NCBI GenBank assembly: GCA_037349105.1
Contig: JAYJMM010000095.1
Coordinates: forward strand, 372,001 to 436,000
Source: Limnomonas spitsbergensis
Taxonomy: Eukaryota; Chlorophyta; Chlorophyceae; Chlamydomonadales
DNA: 64,000 bases
Direction of reading: 5' to 3'
The position numbers and the translations under genes were made by a program. Of this stretch, positions 47,090 to 58,981 are shown one piece after another. Under the pieces are notes generated by a model. That model was not told the DNA's origin. It saw nothing but the letters and a program-made list of their open reading frames with translations, and made no database searches. Every line of letters starts with the position of its first letter. Within the stretch, counting starts at the first letter, position 1.

Positions 47090-49366
47090 ATGAAGAAAGT
47101 GATGCATAGCTTGACCCGAAAAGAAGCACTAATTCCCTGCGGCACACTTGTATCCCTACGGTACTTCTCCTGGTTGGCTCCAGATCCACGACGGCTTCGA
47201 ATCATTTCGTCAAGCTCAGCTACTTCGCCAGCTACTAGCCCTACGAATTTGGTATTGCCGAGCACCCAGCGCGTTACACCCGTGCTTGCGATGTCTGTGC
47301 CGGTCGCTTCCTCTGTCCCGCGTCGGATTTGGTTTCGATTAAGTGGCATGCTGGATGGCCTCCAACCAGCGGCAGCAAAAAGCGGCAGCTGGGCCCCAGG
47401 ACCCAGCACCCGACATTTCGCCTCCAGGGAGGAGCTGCTGGGTCGCCTCAGACATGCGAAAGCACAAGAAATCCTGTTCAAAGAGCCTCTACCAATGAAG
47501 AGCATGTGGCAGGACCGGCGAACGTACTTGATGCTCTTTGGCCTAGTGGGGGCGACTGGATGGGGATACAGGTGTAGTGGTAGGCATGGTGCTCCTTTAA
47601 CCTGCACCCGTCCTATTTTGATGACAGAACACACTCAGCATGCACTTTGGGGCAGGCTGTCTGTTCCATGTCATTGCTTGCGCACTCCACAGTATGAAAA
47701 CCCATTGTACTGGGCTCCATTCGCCTGCCGCCCCTTCCTTGCAGCCTGATTGGTGGTCCTCATGTGACTGACCGCGTCTTCATGGACATCAGCATTGGTG
47801 AAAAGCCGGCGGGGCGGGTGGTCCTTGGGCTGCACGGGAACTCTGTGCCCAGGGCCAGCCTCAACTTCTTGGAGCTAGGTGAGTTAACGTGGTTCGTCGC
47901 TCAGCGGCATTCATAACTTGGCTTATAATTTGCTCGTTCTCATCAACTTCCTCCACTCCTCCTTCTTGCCCTGAGCGCTGGTCATGAAACTTTGAGTCTG
48001 ATTTGCACCCTAAAGTAGGACCTCTCCTGATCACCGTGCCGCTGCGCTCAGCCTCCCTCCTCTCCCGCCTCATTGCCCTCCTCTGCCCCCCTTGCCCTGA
48101 TTGCTTTCATTCAGCGACACACCAATGCGGGTACGGGTATCGAGGCAGTTCCTTCTACGAGGTCCTCCCACGATATCTAGTAGTAGCCGGTGATATAACG
48201 AAGGTGTGTAGATGGGAGGCTGGTCAGCCCAACCTGTATGATGTGCCGTTTGTTCTGCAGCTTTCCTCTCTTCATAGCCGCTCTTCGGCATTCATGCATG
48301 GCTGTAATCAGACACTCGGGTCCATGACGAGGATCCCTTCTCTTGTGCAGGATGATGGCACTGGTGGGGTTGCAGCTCTCGGTCCCTCCTTCCTTAAGGA
48401 AAAGAGCAATATCAAGCATGGCAGGGGCACACTGTCCATGGTGGTGGATGCAGCAGGAGATGTGCGCAGCCAGTGAGTGCTGGTGTATACAGCAGGTTGC
48501 AGGGTTGGGGTATACAGCAGGTTGCAGGGTTGGGGTGTACAGCAGGTTGCAGGGTTGGGGTGTACAGCAGGTTGCAGGGTTGCACCAGGCTCACTGCCAG
48601 GATGCACATGCGGGTACACATGCACAAGGGGGGGTGGATCAGAAGACAGGACGCATCTCCCTTGTGGAAACGTAGCTCTTATGTCTGCCCAGCCTCGAGG
48701 GACAGGCTGTCAAGCCTGTTGGATCAATCCCAATCAATGGACAAAATACTTCACGCCTTTCCTGCTGACAACCTCCCCGCTTAGCTTAACCCTGTTTGAA
48801 TGGCCGTCAACCAAACTAGTGCACCAGGTTCCCTATCTGCTCTAGCAAGGTCACCCGCCCCGCACCTGTTCGCCTGATCCTCACCATGCCACCCTCATTT
48901 ATCCCTCCTTGCTTGTCATTCTGGTCTAGGTTCCTCATCTGCTGCACTGCTGCTCCTTCCTTGAATCTTCAAATGGGTGAGTGGGAGGGGGCTGGGTGGT
49001 ATCAATCTGTACATTCGCTTACTGCTACAGGGGCTGAGAAAAGCAGAGCCATTTGTCTATGAGCGTATGCCTGAAAGAGATCAAATTGTATGCTGCTGCT
49101 ACTGAGTCTTTGCTCCCTTGCTGTGTGCCTTGGCAGTTGCGTTTGGCAAGGTTTTGGACGGCATGGATGTCATTGATCAGATCGCACAGCTGCCTGTGGG
49201 TAAGAATGGGCGGCCGCTGCAGCCTGTTGTGATAGCTGACTGTGGCGAGCTAACAGGGAACAGTGGCAGCGATACAAGGTTCCCTTTTGGATGGTTGGGG
49301 CTTGAATGGTTGTGGGGCCAGGGCGGAGGCGAAGCAGGCACCACAACCAACGTGCGTCCTACCTGA
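47090..49366 (+). CDS. Divergent cyclophilin-type domain protein, probably membrane-anchored
   Basis: Six exons join in frame: 47090-47571, 47745-47878, 48115-48203, 48351-48472, 48930-48976 and 49137-49366 (367 residues). The cyclophilin fold is recognised from DRVFMDISIGEKPAGRVVLG with LHGNSVPRASLNFLEL, YGYRGSSFYEVLP, GRGTLSMVVDAAGDVRSQFL and VAFGKVLDGMDVIDQIAQLP. Cyclophilins isomerise peptidyl-prolyl bonds. Here the catalytic FHR is FYE and QGGD is VAGD, so isomerase activity is doubtful. The N-terminal 160 residues are basic and serine/proline-rich. They end in a hydrophobic stretch (TYLMLFGLVGATGWGY, about 144-159), suggesting organelle import and a single membrane anchor. An alternative start is the ATG at 47291. 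A 26-bp tandem repeat follows the exon 4 donor. Confidence 0.82.
48481..48592 (+). repeat. 26-bp minisatellite, about four copies, in a cyclophilin intron
   Basis: The unit GTATACAGCAGGTTGCAGGG plus TTGGGG is repeated with only A/G changes, immediately after the exon 4 donor at 48473. Each unit contains CAG|GTTGCAG|GG splice-like strings. Confidence 0.9.
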
Positions 49367-50111
49367 GGTATGAAGAGCAGGATGCTATAGTTGACTGCAA
49401 TTTTATTACAACTGGACGCCCGTCCTGCACCAGCACACCAGTTGCACTCAACATATATTTTATATTTGCATGCAGGATGTTGGTATTTGTTTCAGTTTTT
49501 TTTATGCAAAAGGCGCATAGATGCAGTGCCCTCAAGCCACTCCTGGAGTCTTGGTACTAAACATGCCAATGACGTTATACCTCTGGGCCCTACTTGCTAC
49601 TTGCTCGGCCGTGTGGACGCCAAACAGTTGTCCTCTCCCAACCAAATTGGGAGAGGAGAGGATGCATTTAATCATCTTCCAGTCAGCATTACATCTAGCA
49701 GAGCCTCCGTTAGCCTTTATACGGCACATAATTTCAGCGATGCTGCAAAAATCACTCTAGCCAATGAGGTGGACCTAGCCTTTCTCATGATCCTTGAAGA
49801 CCACGGTGTTATACCTGCCTTCGAGCATCTCCTCCGGTTGTCTCTGAAACTGAATGCGGATTTCAGTCAGGTGCGTGAAAGCACCCCACAAAGTAAAAAC
49901 CCAGCACCTGAATTATGCCCTCCTGCCGATGTGCAAATAAGTGAAGTGAAATTTGTATAGTCCAACGGGGCATCACATTTGAGGCATGGGACCTCTGCCC
50001 GGAAGCCAGTACAGGCACTAGATACTAGGACAGCCAGCGAAAACCAGTGACCCCCTGGGCAAGCAACCAACACACAACCAAGCAGTAGCGTGGGAATGAA
50101 AATACACAACA
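49367..50111. other. Convergent intergenic region with a LINE tail and an open stretch
   Basis: It lies between the cyclophilin and tepsin-like stops. A LINE tail is at 49565-49660. On the plus strand 49737-49870 is open and reads DLAFLMILEDHGVIPAFEHL, ending at a CAG|GTGCGT donor-like site; no partner exon or family was found. Confidence 0.4.
49565..49660 (-). mobile_element. LINE 3'-tail fragment
   Basis: CCAATGACGTTATACCTCTG, GGCCCTACTTGCTACTTGCT, CGGCCGTGTGGACGCCAAAC and the GTTGTCCTCTCCCAACC segment match the complement of the LINE tail with minor changes. Confidence 0.65.
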
Positions 50112-53100
50112 CTACTTTAAGTGGTCCTTCACAAAATCAAACATGTTGCTGTCACCGATCGACTTCTGAGGCTGTCCGAACTGATGTTGCTGCTGCTGAA
50201 ACTGCTGCTGCTGTGGGTGGCCTGCAGTTGCCAGAAGTGGAGCCCATGAGGCTGTTCCAGCGCCTGCAGCTGCCGTTGGGCCTGCCATGCCCATAGCGAA
50301 GGCGCCACCAGAAGCAGCCGATGCAGGCATCATGTTTCCAGTCCCATACTGCCTTTCCTTCCCGCCAGATGCCAAAAACGAGTTTACGCCACCAGGGTGC
50401 ATGCCACCAACACCCCCTGCCTGGGCCCATCCTCCTGCGGACTGGTAGCCACCAACGGAGGGTCCTACTGAGTTAAAAAACGGGTCGCCGGCTGCTCCCA
50501 AACCAGCGGGAGCATAAGCTGTGCCAGGAGTCATGCTTGACCCTGCAGCTGGAGGTCCTTGCTGGAACCGCTGGGGCAGCTGGTGTTGCTGCTGCGGGTA
50601 TTGCGGCTGGGCTGCCTGCTGATGCATCCCCCCAATCATGCCAGCAGAGACAGCAGGCTTGCCTGGGCCCGATGTGCTGCCCAGATCCATGGATGAAAAG
50701 AAGTCATCTAGAGGCGGCCTTCCAATGGCGGCCGGCAGAGCACCCAGCAGGCCCACAGTAGCTGCTGAGCTGACATCTGGGGCGGCTCCTAGCATTTGCT
50801 GCTGGGAGCTCACTGCCGGCACGGGGGCAGCTGTTGAGGCATTAAATATGTCGCCCATCCCGAAAGGGTCCAAACCCTCCTGCTGCTGCTGGGCAGGCAC
50901 GCTGCTCGCAGCTAGTGCAGGGAAGCTGCTGCTTGCTTCAGCCGGTATGCCGGTAAGTGCGCCTACACGCAGTCAATAACAAATGACGAGGCCGAGTTAT
51001 GACACAAAATCAGTCATGAGGGTCAAGAGGTGTAGCAGTGCATCATACACTGGGGGTCCAGTATCTGGACAATGGCTTGAAGCAAAATTAGTCACGGATG
51101 GCGATTTGAGGGAAATGTATGCCTCCAGTCCTGCACATTTCGTAGCTTGCAGTAATTGCATAAGGCTAGCACAATCAAGAGACCAGATTTGATTGGGACA
51201 TCAAGAGACAAAAGGTTGCATGAGGAGAGGGTGGGCTGAGGATGACAGGCAGACACACTAGGGAGAGCATGCGCCATGCCGCTAAGCATTCCGGGGCGTG
51301 AATGCATGGAAGGGGTAACCAGGAAAGCCTTAGCAGCTGCGCTTGGGGGAGTATTGGAGTGAAGAAAAGTGGAGGCTTAGTGACTCAGCAGGTAGGCAGG
51401 GAGCTTCTCACCAAGGAAGTCAGCGGGCGGTTTCCCTCGGTCAGAGGTATGAGCCGGGGCCGGTGCCATGTCATCTCCTAGCAAGTCGAGCAGCTGAGGT
51501 GTACATGACTGCGGTGCCACCTGCGAGCGGGGAGCGGCCAGGGCCTACCACATGGAGGAGAGAGGGTCGGCCAAGCGTGAACACAAACACATAAGAGTAT
51601 AAGACTAAGCTAAGCAGCCTTCACTGCTTCGAGTTGGCAAGGAGCATCGAGCCATTGACCCTGACAGCCTTCATTCTCTGTACCATCACCCTGGTGCAAT
51701 TCAACACGGCACACGTGCTTTCTGTTCATGCGTGTGCTGTCCCCACCCCAACCCCACAGACAACATGCCTCTCAAACCCTGGTCCACAGAGTGTATAGAC
51801 AGCCCACCCTCCCCACCTGGACATGGTATTCATCCCCGAGCAGCTGCTTGAGGCAGCGTGCGGCCCGCTCCTTGACCGCAGCTTGCGGCGAGGCTGAGGC
51901 GCGCACCACGGGCCCAGGGTCGCTCTGAAACATGACAGCCACCTCGCCGCATGCCTGGCTGCTGCCCAGCTGTAGTACCGCCTCCAGGGCGTACAACGAC
52001 CGCAACAGGATCTGGTGGTTGGAGGAGTTCTGCAACAGGGTGCAGTGGGGAGGAATACAGGATCCTTTTATGAGACAGACACATGGACGCGCTGTAACCA
52101 GGAATATATGCACATCAGTAATGATCTGAAGCTGCCAGGCAGCAGACCATGAATTGGAAATATAAACAGGAGCACAGTGAGCACACCTTCCTCAGGTTAG
52201 AGAAAAGGTAAGTACAACACCAAATTCATGTCAGGAGCAGGGCACTGCCGCCGACACCATAATCTCATATCATCCACACTGGCCCTGGTTGCGGTAAAAG
52301 GGCCCATCATGCTTCACAACCTACTGTGGTGACCATGAGGAGTGATCCACATTAACCACACCATCGTCTCCTTCCTGGAAACAAACAAACCCAAATGAGA
52401 TTGGCCATCCGCAACCCCTCGGCCAGAAGCGGGTCCTGATCCTGATCCCACAAACCTTGAAGGCACACAAACCCTACATCCCCTAAGGAACAAGAACCCT
52501 CCAGTACCCAAGGAATGGAAACCCTCCAGCCCCAAAGGCATATGTCTCCACACACCATTTTCTGTATGAGCAGCTCCCCTATTCTCAGCCCATCCATGCT
52601 TCCAGCAGCCTCCACAAAGGTGCGCAGGTCCTCCGCATCCGGCGCTGCACGCATGCCCCCGGGTGCACAAATGTTCCCCACCAGACTCTCCTCGCTCCCA
52701 AGAGCAGAGGCAGGTCCACCACGGAAGCCACTACTAGCAGCAACAGCATCGGCTACTGGTGCTACGGTCGAGCTGAACGCAGGTGGTCCGCCGCCGCCCC
52801 GGTTGGTCGACCCGGACGGGCCAAAGCTGCCCTGCACCCTTCCAGTCCCAAAGACACTAGGCTGCGCCGCCCGGCTGCCAAAGTCTGCGTAACCACTGCC
52901 ATCGTCATGTGAGCCAGTCCGCTGATGCAGGGCGCTCGCTTGCTGCGAACGTGGAAAGTGGAGATGTGTGACAGATGTGTGACAGCCCCCTCCCAGCATC
53001 TTTCCCACCACATGGTATCAATGCAAGTACACAGTACCAGTGTCTACAAAATTTCAAAGGGCCGAGAGGCTCGCACTTTCGCAGGCAGGTTAGTCACCCC

Positions 53101-54705
53101 ACAATTAGAGAGGCAACGTGATAGTCAGATGGCGAGGAGAGTTCCTTCAAGAACTTCAGGGGTTACATGCCACTGGCTGTGTCCTCATTCCTACATAAAT
53201 TGATTTTGGGTGAACCCGTGCGCCTCTGTTTTGATTCAATGCTGAACACGTGAGCTGGATGGCCTTGCCACCACGTACCTAAGGGTCGCGCCCCCGGTAT
53301 CGCGCCTAGCTCACCTCCCGGGCATTGGCTGAAAACTGAGACATGACGAAGCCACCAAGGTTCCCCACTGCAGACGACACTGTTGAGGACAGGTCACTCC
53401 CAGTTGGACCGCTAACCTGAGGCTGGGCTGAACGACCATCGCTGCCAAAGCCAACCATGCGGGAGGAAGCTCCACCACTACCTGGAAAACCACTTCCATG
53501 GCTGCCACCGCCGCTGCTGCGGCCATACTGGTAGCTCTCAGAGGATGTGGCGCTAGGAGGGGCGTTGTAGCTCTGTGGCCCAGGGGACGTCGAGCCACCA
53601 GCACTATGGCCGGTAGAGCTCCCAAAGCCCTGCATCCTACCAGTGCCCTGAAACAGGAGGGGGATTCATCGTGTGATGCATGGAAGGCAAGATCCAAGCA
53701 GCAAAAAGCAGCCGTAAGGTCACATTTGGGGGGTAACTTAGTCTACCAGAGAATGAGGACATTTGTGTCATGATGATCAGCATTATGATATGACTGTAGC
53801 CTCAGGTGACCTAGGCAGCACAGAGAGAGAGAATGCTCAAAATTAGACCTCAAAAGTTGTTGTGGATGATCCCATCTCACCTTCATGGCCGTTACCGCAG
53901 GACCTCCATGCGCCTGGCCCGATATGTACAGCGTCTCTACCACCTCTTTAGCTATGTCCCGCACCCTCTGATTGAGAGAATCACCCTTGAAAGGATCTTT
54001 CTCACCCTTGTAGCTTACAAGCTCCCTGTGTCATAGGAGAAGTTGACACGGGAATATTTGTTAGAACATGTGTACTGTATCTAGTAATGAGCAGGTGCCA
54101 GTATTTTGAGCACAACAGCAATTCCTGCAGGCATGAGCATGTACAGAAAGAGCAAACTATGCATACGTTATTCTCAATCTTGGATTTTGAGGTTCTCTGG
54201 AAATAGTTTGCATGGGCCTCGGCAAGGGCAGCACATCTGGCCACCCTGGCGCACGACATGCATGCAGATCTGCCATCATCACTGCCCATGAGGTTCACCT
54301 GACAGAGGCAGCATGAGCTTGCATATTCTTTTGGAACCGGTAGCAACCCTTGTTGCACATATGACGTATGAGCCTGAGGGCCTGTTTCCAGGGGTTTGGT
54401 GAGTCCAAGAGACATTTCAGATAATGTGTTTGAGGGAGATCAATGTACCTTCCATTTGACAACCGGAGATTTGTTCGAAAGCCTCTTGCTGATATGATCA
54501 GCAATTGCATCGGCCTGGTCGGCCGAAGAGTTTGACAGTTGCGCAAGTTCGTCCATAATGTACACTGCAATAAACATTGCGGGTCATTTTTATAGTCTGG
54601 TAGCATCGACGAGGCTGAACTCGTACCTGGTGGGACTTCATCGGTGCTGGAAGTAGCGTTCTCTATGGCGCGGTACCGCTGCACGGCTTCAAGAACTTTT
54701 GCCAT
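50112..54705 (-). CDS. ENTH-domain adaptor, tepsin/MTV1-like
   Basis: Nine exons join in frame: 54705-54627, 54564-54449, 54381-54299, 54025-53881, 53647-53315, 52942-52556, 52029-51817, 51544-51412 and 50962-50112 (779 residues). The ENTH domain (about 1-135) reads YRAIENATSSTDEVPPVYIM, KRLSNKSPVVKWKALRLIRH and SYKGEKDPFKGDSLNQRVRD. It closely follows Arabidopsis MTV1 and animal tepsin, coat-associated proteins of trans-Golgi vesicles. A second helical domain (exon 7, NHQILLRSLYALEAVLQLGS, with KERAARCLKQLL) fits the VHS-like domain of these proteins. LLDLLGDD (about 472) resembles a clathrin-box, and the last residues MFDFVKDHLK could bind an adaptor appendage. The middle and C-terminal regions are glycine/serine- then glutamine-rich and probably disordered. 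The ATG choice fits the family N-terminus. Confidence 0.88.
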
Positions 54706-54846
54706 CGCCAGCTACTGACAACTCAAGACTCGAGAACTAAAATGCTAAGTTTCCTTGGACTACAGGAATGTGAGGTCAGGCGCACAGTGCGCAATTGTGC
54801 AAAGGTTTCATAAGTGAGGACACACAGACTCAATTCACACATACAT

Positions 54847-54906
54847 CTGTCTGTCTTGGCAGGGCCCTGAGGTGTAACGTCATTAACCTGTCTGTCTTGG
54901 CAGGGC
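54847..54906 (+). mobile_element. 22-bp tail insertion with a 19-bp target-site duplication
   Basis: CTGTCTGTCTTGGCAGGGC is repeated exactly at 54847-54865 and 54888-54906. The 22 bp between (54866-54887) contain GAGGTGTAACGTCATTAAC, the terminal part of the family tail and nothing else. It is the shortest insertion of the family in this window. Confidence 0.85.
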
Positions 54907-54997
54907 AACAACTTCCACGTGCAAGTAACGGAGGTTCTGACCAACAACAGCAATACAGAATTTACAGTTATTCGTAGGGTAGTTGAGTAGTAGTGGC

Positions 54998-55335
54998 CAG
55001 GCCCTGAGGGTGATGGCACAGGTGTGGCATACACAAAACATAAATGGAGGGATGATTGAGGGATCGAATCTGCCAAACGATCCTCTTTCTCCTCCTTTCT
55101 AGGCCAACAAGTTCCAACTTCCTACCCCATGACAATATGACATACCGGTAGGATGTCGGCATGGCTGCCCCTTGGATCGGGCTGCTGGGTTCCACATTCA
55201 TGTTCCCTGTCATAGGAGGCTGGCATGGCTGCACCATGGTCCTAGCTGTGCATGGTAGCTGAAATTGAGCTTGATCATCCCTTACTAGCCCCACGCGGCC
55301 AAGCGCTCAGCACTTCAGCAGGGCCCAGCAGGTAG
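54998..55335 (+). mobile_element. SINE-A copy with diverged head
   Basis: The head is degenerate (GAGGGATCGAATCTGCC region). The body is clear: GGCTGGCATGGCTGCACCAT, GGTCCTAGCTGTGCATGGTA, CTAGCCCCACGCGGCCAAGC and the end CAGGGCCCAGCAGGTAGGCA. Confidence 0.7.
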
Positions 55336-55539
55336 GCAAATTCTTAAATAGAAGACCGCTGATCATGGCGGGACAAAAGCTGGAGTGACCCGTGCACGAT
55401 GTTGTAGAAGCAGAGGCGGAATGCAGTGGATTGCACAAGTTCCCCAGCCTGAACTATAGCCATGTACATGCAATGGCCTGCTGCCCTCTTACGCACGGCT
55501 GAAGTTGAGTTGATGCGGCCTTTTTCTGGGCCTAGCTTG

Positions 55540-55680
55540 ACAATCTTACGCCTCTGGGTAGTCCGGGTCCTGCTCACATCTCGGCGCCTCGGCGCCCAAC
55601 TGTCCGGCTGGGAAGGAGAGGAGAGCGAAATGGTGAGAGGGGACAGGAAAAACAAAAAGGAAACTGGGCGACCCAGGCGG
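55540..55680 (-). mobile_element. Diverged LINE 3'-tail fragment
   Basis: TTACGCCTCTGGGTAGTCCG, then CGGCGCCCAACTGTCCGGCT and a purine-rich block. It matches the LINE tail order, but the terminal GACGTT is altered. Confidence 0.5.
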
Positions 55681-57211
55681 AAATGTTGGGTGGGCTCTAC
55701 TCCTGCTTTGGAGGAAGAGGGACCTTTTCCTCACCTGAGGTCATACTAAGCAATCATCATGTAAAACAATGTTTACCCTAATATCCTCTTCCTGCTAGAC
55801 CGTTCCCCATCTTCCCCTCTTTCAGGGCATTCACCTGCCCGAGATAAATAAACTTAAGAAACCCATACAGTACCTGAAAAGTATGATATTCCAGTTGCAC
55901 AGGTCCCACGGGAATACAAGAAGCCAGGGATAGAGAAAGGCCCTGGACACTCAAAGTCTCAGACCAACCATGGACCCATTGCATACAGCGGAAGCACTCT
56001 GTTGACCGTGACTCATGGACCAAGATCTAGACCCCCCTGCTAGAACGGAGGGAAGCTTGGTAAAGACACGTACAAACATTCTCACCAATTTGTTCAGCCC
56101 CTTGTAGCTACGAGCTGAACACATAAGAAAACACCCAACAGGCTTGGTTCTCGAGGACTCAAAAGAACTTTTGGGGGTTGACCCTAATTCTTCGACTCGC
56201 TCACCCTTCATTTTCCGAACGGGGAAGTCCAGGGGCATCGTCACAGCATTGGAGACCTGAGCAAGTGAACCCGGAGACAGCAGAACAATAGACCATACAC
56301 TTGGCCGTTGCCTGGCCGTGCAACTGAAGGAGTTATAGCTACTTTCTGCAGGGTGACCGCGAAACACCTCCGGACTATGGAAAGACGAAGGAACATCAGT
56401 CCTTGACACTTCGCTCCCACTACTGGCAAAAGGAGTGCAGCCTCAAGCTCCCCAAGCCACTTTGCAACAGGTCAGGCAGAGATGAAGCTGAACATCACTG
56501 AACCGACAGTACTGCGACGAGGGAAGTAATAGATGGAGCAAGGGTGAGATTTTCGGCTTGGGATCTCACGAGCGACCCCTCAGGGCTGGCAAATTGTATG
56601 CCGCCCTTGGGGGCCAACCGACTAGGGCTTCAAGTTGCTGTCAAGATTGTAGCCTTGTGGTCGAAAGGGAAGACAGATATCTATTTATCCTGAGTCACCT
56701 CCTCCACCTTCTACTGAGCCATCCTCCTATCAACAGACCTCCCCTGGCCATCTTTATACAATGGCCAGCTATGGGGTCACCAATGTCAGGGCCTCAGTGA
56801 GGGGCTGTTAGCCTGTCAGAATGGTACACCCCGATGGTACAAAGACACTTTATCCACAATGATAATTCCCCCCTGATCCATAAAAACATTTTTGTTGAGA
56901 CAAAAGACCACAAAGGGTGTGGTTGTCATGAAAGACCTGTTGAACGGTATGGTCCATTGATTACTTATATTCACGGTACCATATGGTCAATTACTCAATT
57001 GATTACCGGTAGTCAGACTCGAGGATACTGTACACTTGGTCCACCCCACACCATCATCAGGCCACTACCCACTGGTGTTTTATTACCTGGGGTTTTGGTA
57101 TCTATTTTCCTCAAGTTACATACGTAGTCGTACATACGATACGTAGTCCATGGCGCGTCATTAGGCGCACAGCCCCTGGGCCACAAAATACCACTGCGGC
57201 ATGCAAAATTT

Positions 57212-57330
57212 AATGACGTTACACCCCCTGGTTACACCTCTGGGCCATGCTGAAAATAAGCTCGGCCACGTCAGCAAACAAAAAGTCAGCTAGGACAGTC
57301 AAGGGAGAAGGCTCTAGAGAAAAGAAAGGA
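57212..57330 (-). mobile_element. LINE/SINE tail fragment, tail partly duplicated
   Basis: TTTAATGACGTTACACCCCC is followed by a second GTTACACCTCTGGGCCATGC, then GAAAATAAGCTCGGCCACGT and CAGCAAACAAAAAGTCAGCT. The last block matches the region just upstream of the tail in the 24029-24146 insert. Confidence 0.65.
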
Positions 57331-58042
57331 TAGCCAGTTCACCCTCCAAACAACAAGACCATGCAAAAGTAAAAACTGTATGCCTTCACAGCCAATCAGG
57401 TCTGATGCCATTATTGAAAAGGGAAGTATCCTGCACAGCTATCCTTTGACCAGAACCCTACTTGAACCATGTTGACCTAGATTAGCCTGTCTGTCACTCC
57501 CACCCGACTGCCCCATCAGATACCGACACCAACCTTGGCGCCGGACATTAGGTCAAGGTCCTCAGCGACTGCATCTACACTTCAGCCTTCATGCGTGACT
57601 CTCCAGCCGTAGGCAAAGTTACTAATAATCCACCTATCCTCGTGGCATGCTGCATGTTGGACCATCATGCAAGTTTGAAGGCTCACAAGCCGTCAGAATG
57701 GCAGGATATCATTAGACTGATGATGAGCGTGTCAGAGTGGTTCTCCAAGACCTGCGCTGGCAAGACACCTGCTGTGCTTGAGGGCCCTGACTTCACTGCC
57801 ATTCAGAGGGGTTGAGGTTTATAAGGACCAAGCTGGCTACTAGTAGAATCTCATACGCAGCTATTACAGCAGCGGGAAATGTGAAATAGATTTGGCAGGC
57901 TTCAACAAATACGCGATGAGGAGCTAGGGTCAGGATATAATTGAAGTGTGTCGTTTGGTATTGTCGTACTTTGGTGTCCTCCCCTCATGGCTTTCTTGAT
58001 AAATGGCCATACGTCCACGGGTCTCACTTCACAAACACAAAA

Positions 58043-58503
58043 ATGGCCTCCATCGCTGCCCGTGCCGCTACCAGCCTCTCTGCCACCAAGGCCGTCAGGG
58101 TGGCTTCCGTAAGGCCAGTCCTATCCGTTTCACGGTAAGCAACTTTATCTTGTCAAAAAATGGCTCTGTCTACTCAACTATTCTTGACAACAGCAACGAA
58201 TTATAATGGCAGGGTGGCCCCGCGCAAGGTCTCAGCACCTAGCCCCAGGCTCTCTAGCGGCGTCTCAACCCAGGCTGGTGTTGAGATCGCGCAACTGGCC
58301 GGCGAGGCTGGATTCATCGCTGGCACTGCATTCACCATGATGGGAATCACGCTCGTTGTAAGTATTATTTCAATGTGAGGGTCCCTAAGCCATTGACTCC
58401 TCGTGGGAATCATACTTCACCGTCTCTCTTTGATTTGCAGGGCCTGGCACTGGGATTCGTCCTGCTGCGCTTCGAGTCTCTGGTTGAGGAAGGCAAAATC
58501 TAA
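58043..58503 (+). CDS. petM: Cytochrome b6f complex subunit PetM precursor
   Basis: Three exons, 58043-58134, 58213-58357 and 58441-58503, join in frame (99 residues). PetM is a small single-helix subunit of the thylakoid cytochrome b6f complex, which transfers electrons from plastoquinol to plastocyanin. The first about 55 residues are a typical transit peptide (MASIAARAATSLSATKAVRV, rich in A, S, R and V and without acids). The mature part has GEAGFIAGTAFTMMGITLV, GLALGFVLLRFESLVEEGKI to the stop, matching green-algal PetM over the single transmembrane helix and C-terminus. The length is close to that of the Chlamydomonas precursor, as I recall it. The ATG lies in an AAACACAAAA context. Confidence 0.9.
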
Positions 58504-58981
58504 GCACGTTTCTGGCTTCATCTGGTTCCAGCTGAGGATATCATTTGATGGATAATTATAGACATCCTCATAGATTCAGTAGCCTGAATACAGCATGATT
58601 GTTAGCCGGACCGTCTTTGGACGTCGTGCTAGCGCAGCACATGCCCAGATGAGATGATGGACCTGAGACGAGAGAGGCTCTTCAAAGTCTTCCTTGTCTT
58701 CCTGACATTGAATTTTTGATCGGTATTATCAATGAAACGAGAGCTTGATAAACACCGGGGATTTAATCGGGTGGCTGCTTATTTTTGGCATGATGACCCA
58801 CCGGAGAATGACTCGTGTTACACGATTACGGAATCTCTGAGATGATCCAGGTTGTAGAACGCTACCGCTGCCCAGGCCAGGCCAGAGGAGCTCCCTCGCT
58901 GCTGCCCGTTGCGTGTCCATACATGTGGGGAAGAAGAAGGGCATACCATCCGCCTCCTTATCGCCGCCAATTGAATCTGTA
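58504..58981. other. Short intergenic segment petM to TPR-methyltransferase gene
   Basis: It contains the petM 3' UTR and the presumed promoter of the next gene on the same strand. No other feature seen. The reading frame of the next gene stays open upstream of its ATG to about 58913. Confidence 0.4.

Larger units (their letters stand above)
54706..58042. other. Gene-poor repeat-containing region
   Basis: Contents are a 22-bp micro-insertion (54866-54887), SINE-A (54998-55335) and LINE tails (55540-55680, 57212-57330). About 55750-57200 and 57330-57950 have no recognised gene or repeat. Open stretches on both strands there lack family signatures. The petM promoter must lie near the right end. 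Confidence 0.45.

Noticed and set aside
49391..49960. 189-codon plus-strand open frame
   Set aside because: It runs through a LINE tail at 49565-49660, so it cannot be one gene; only the 49737-49870 part was kept as a low-confidence observation.
55951..56409. 152-codon minus-strand open frame
   Set aside because: No family signature, no partner exons, and even codon usage typical of chance frames in non-coding DNA.
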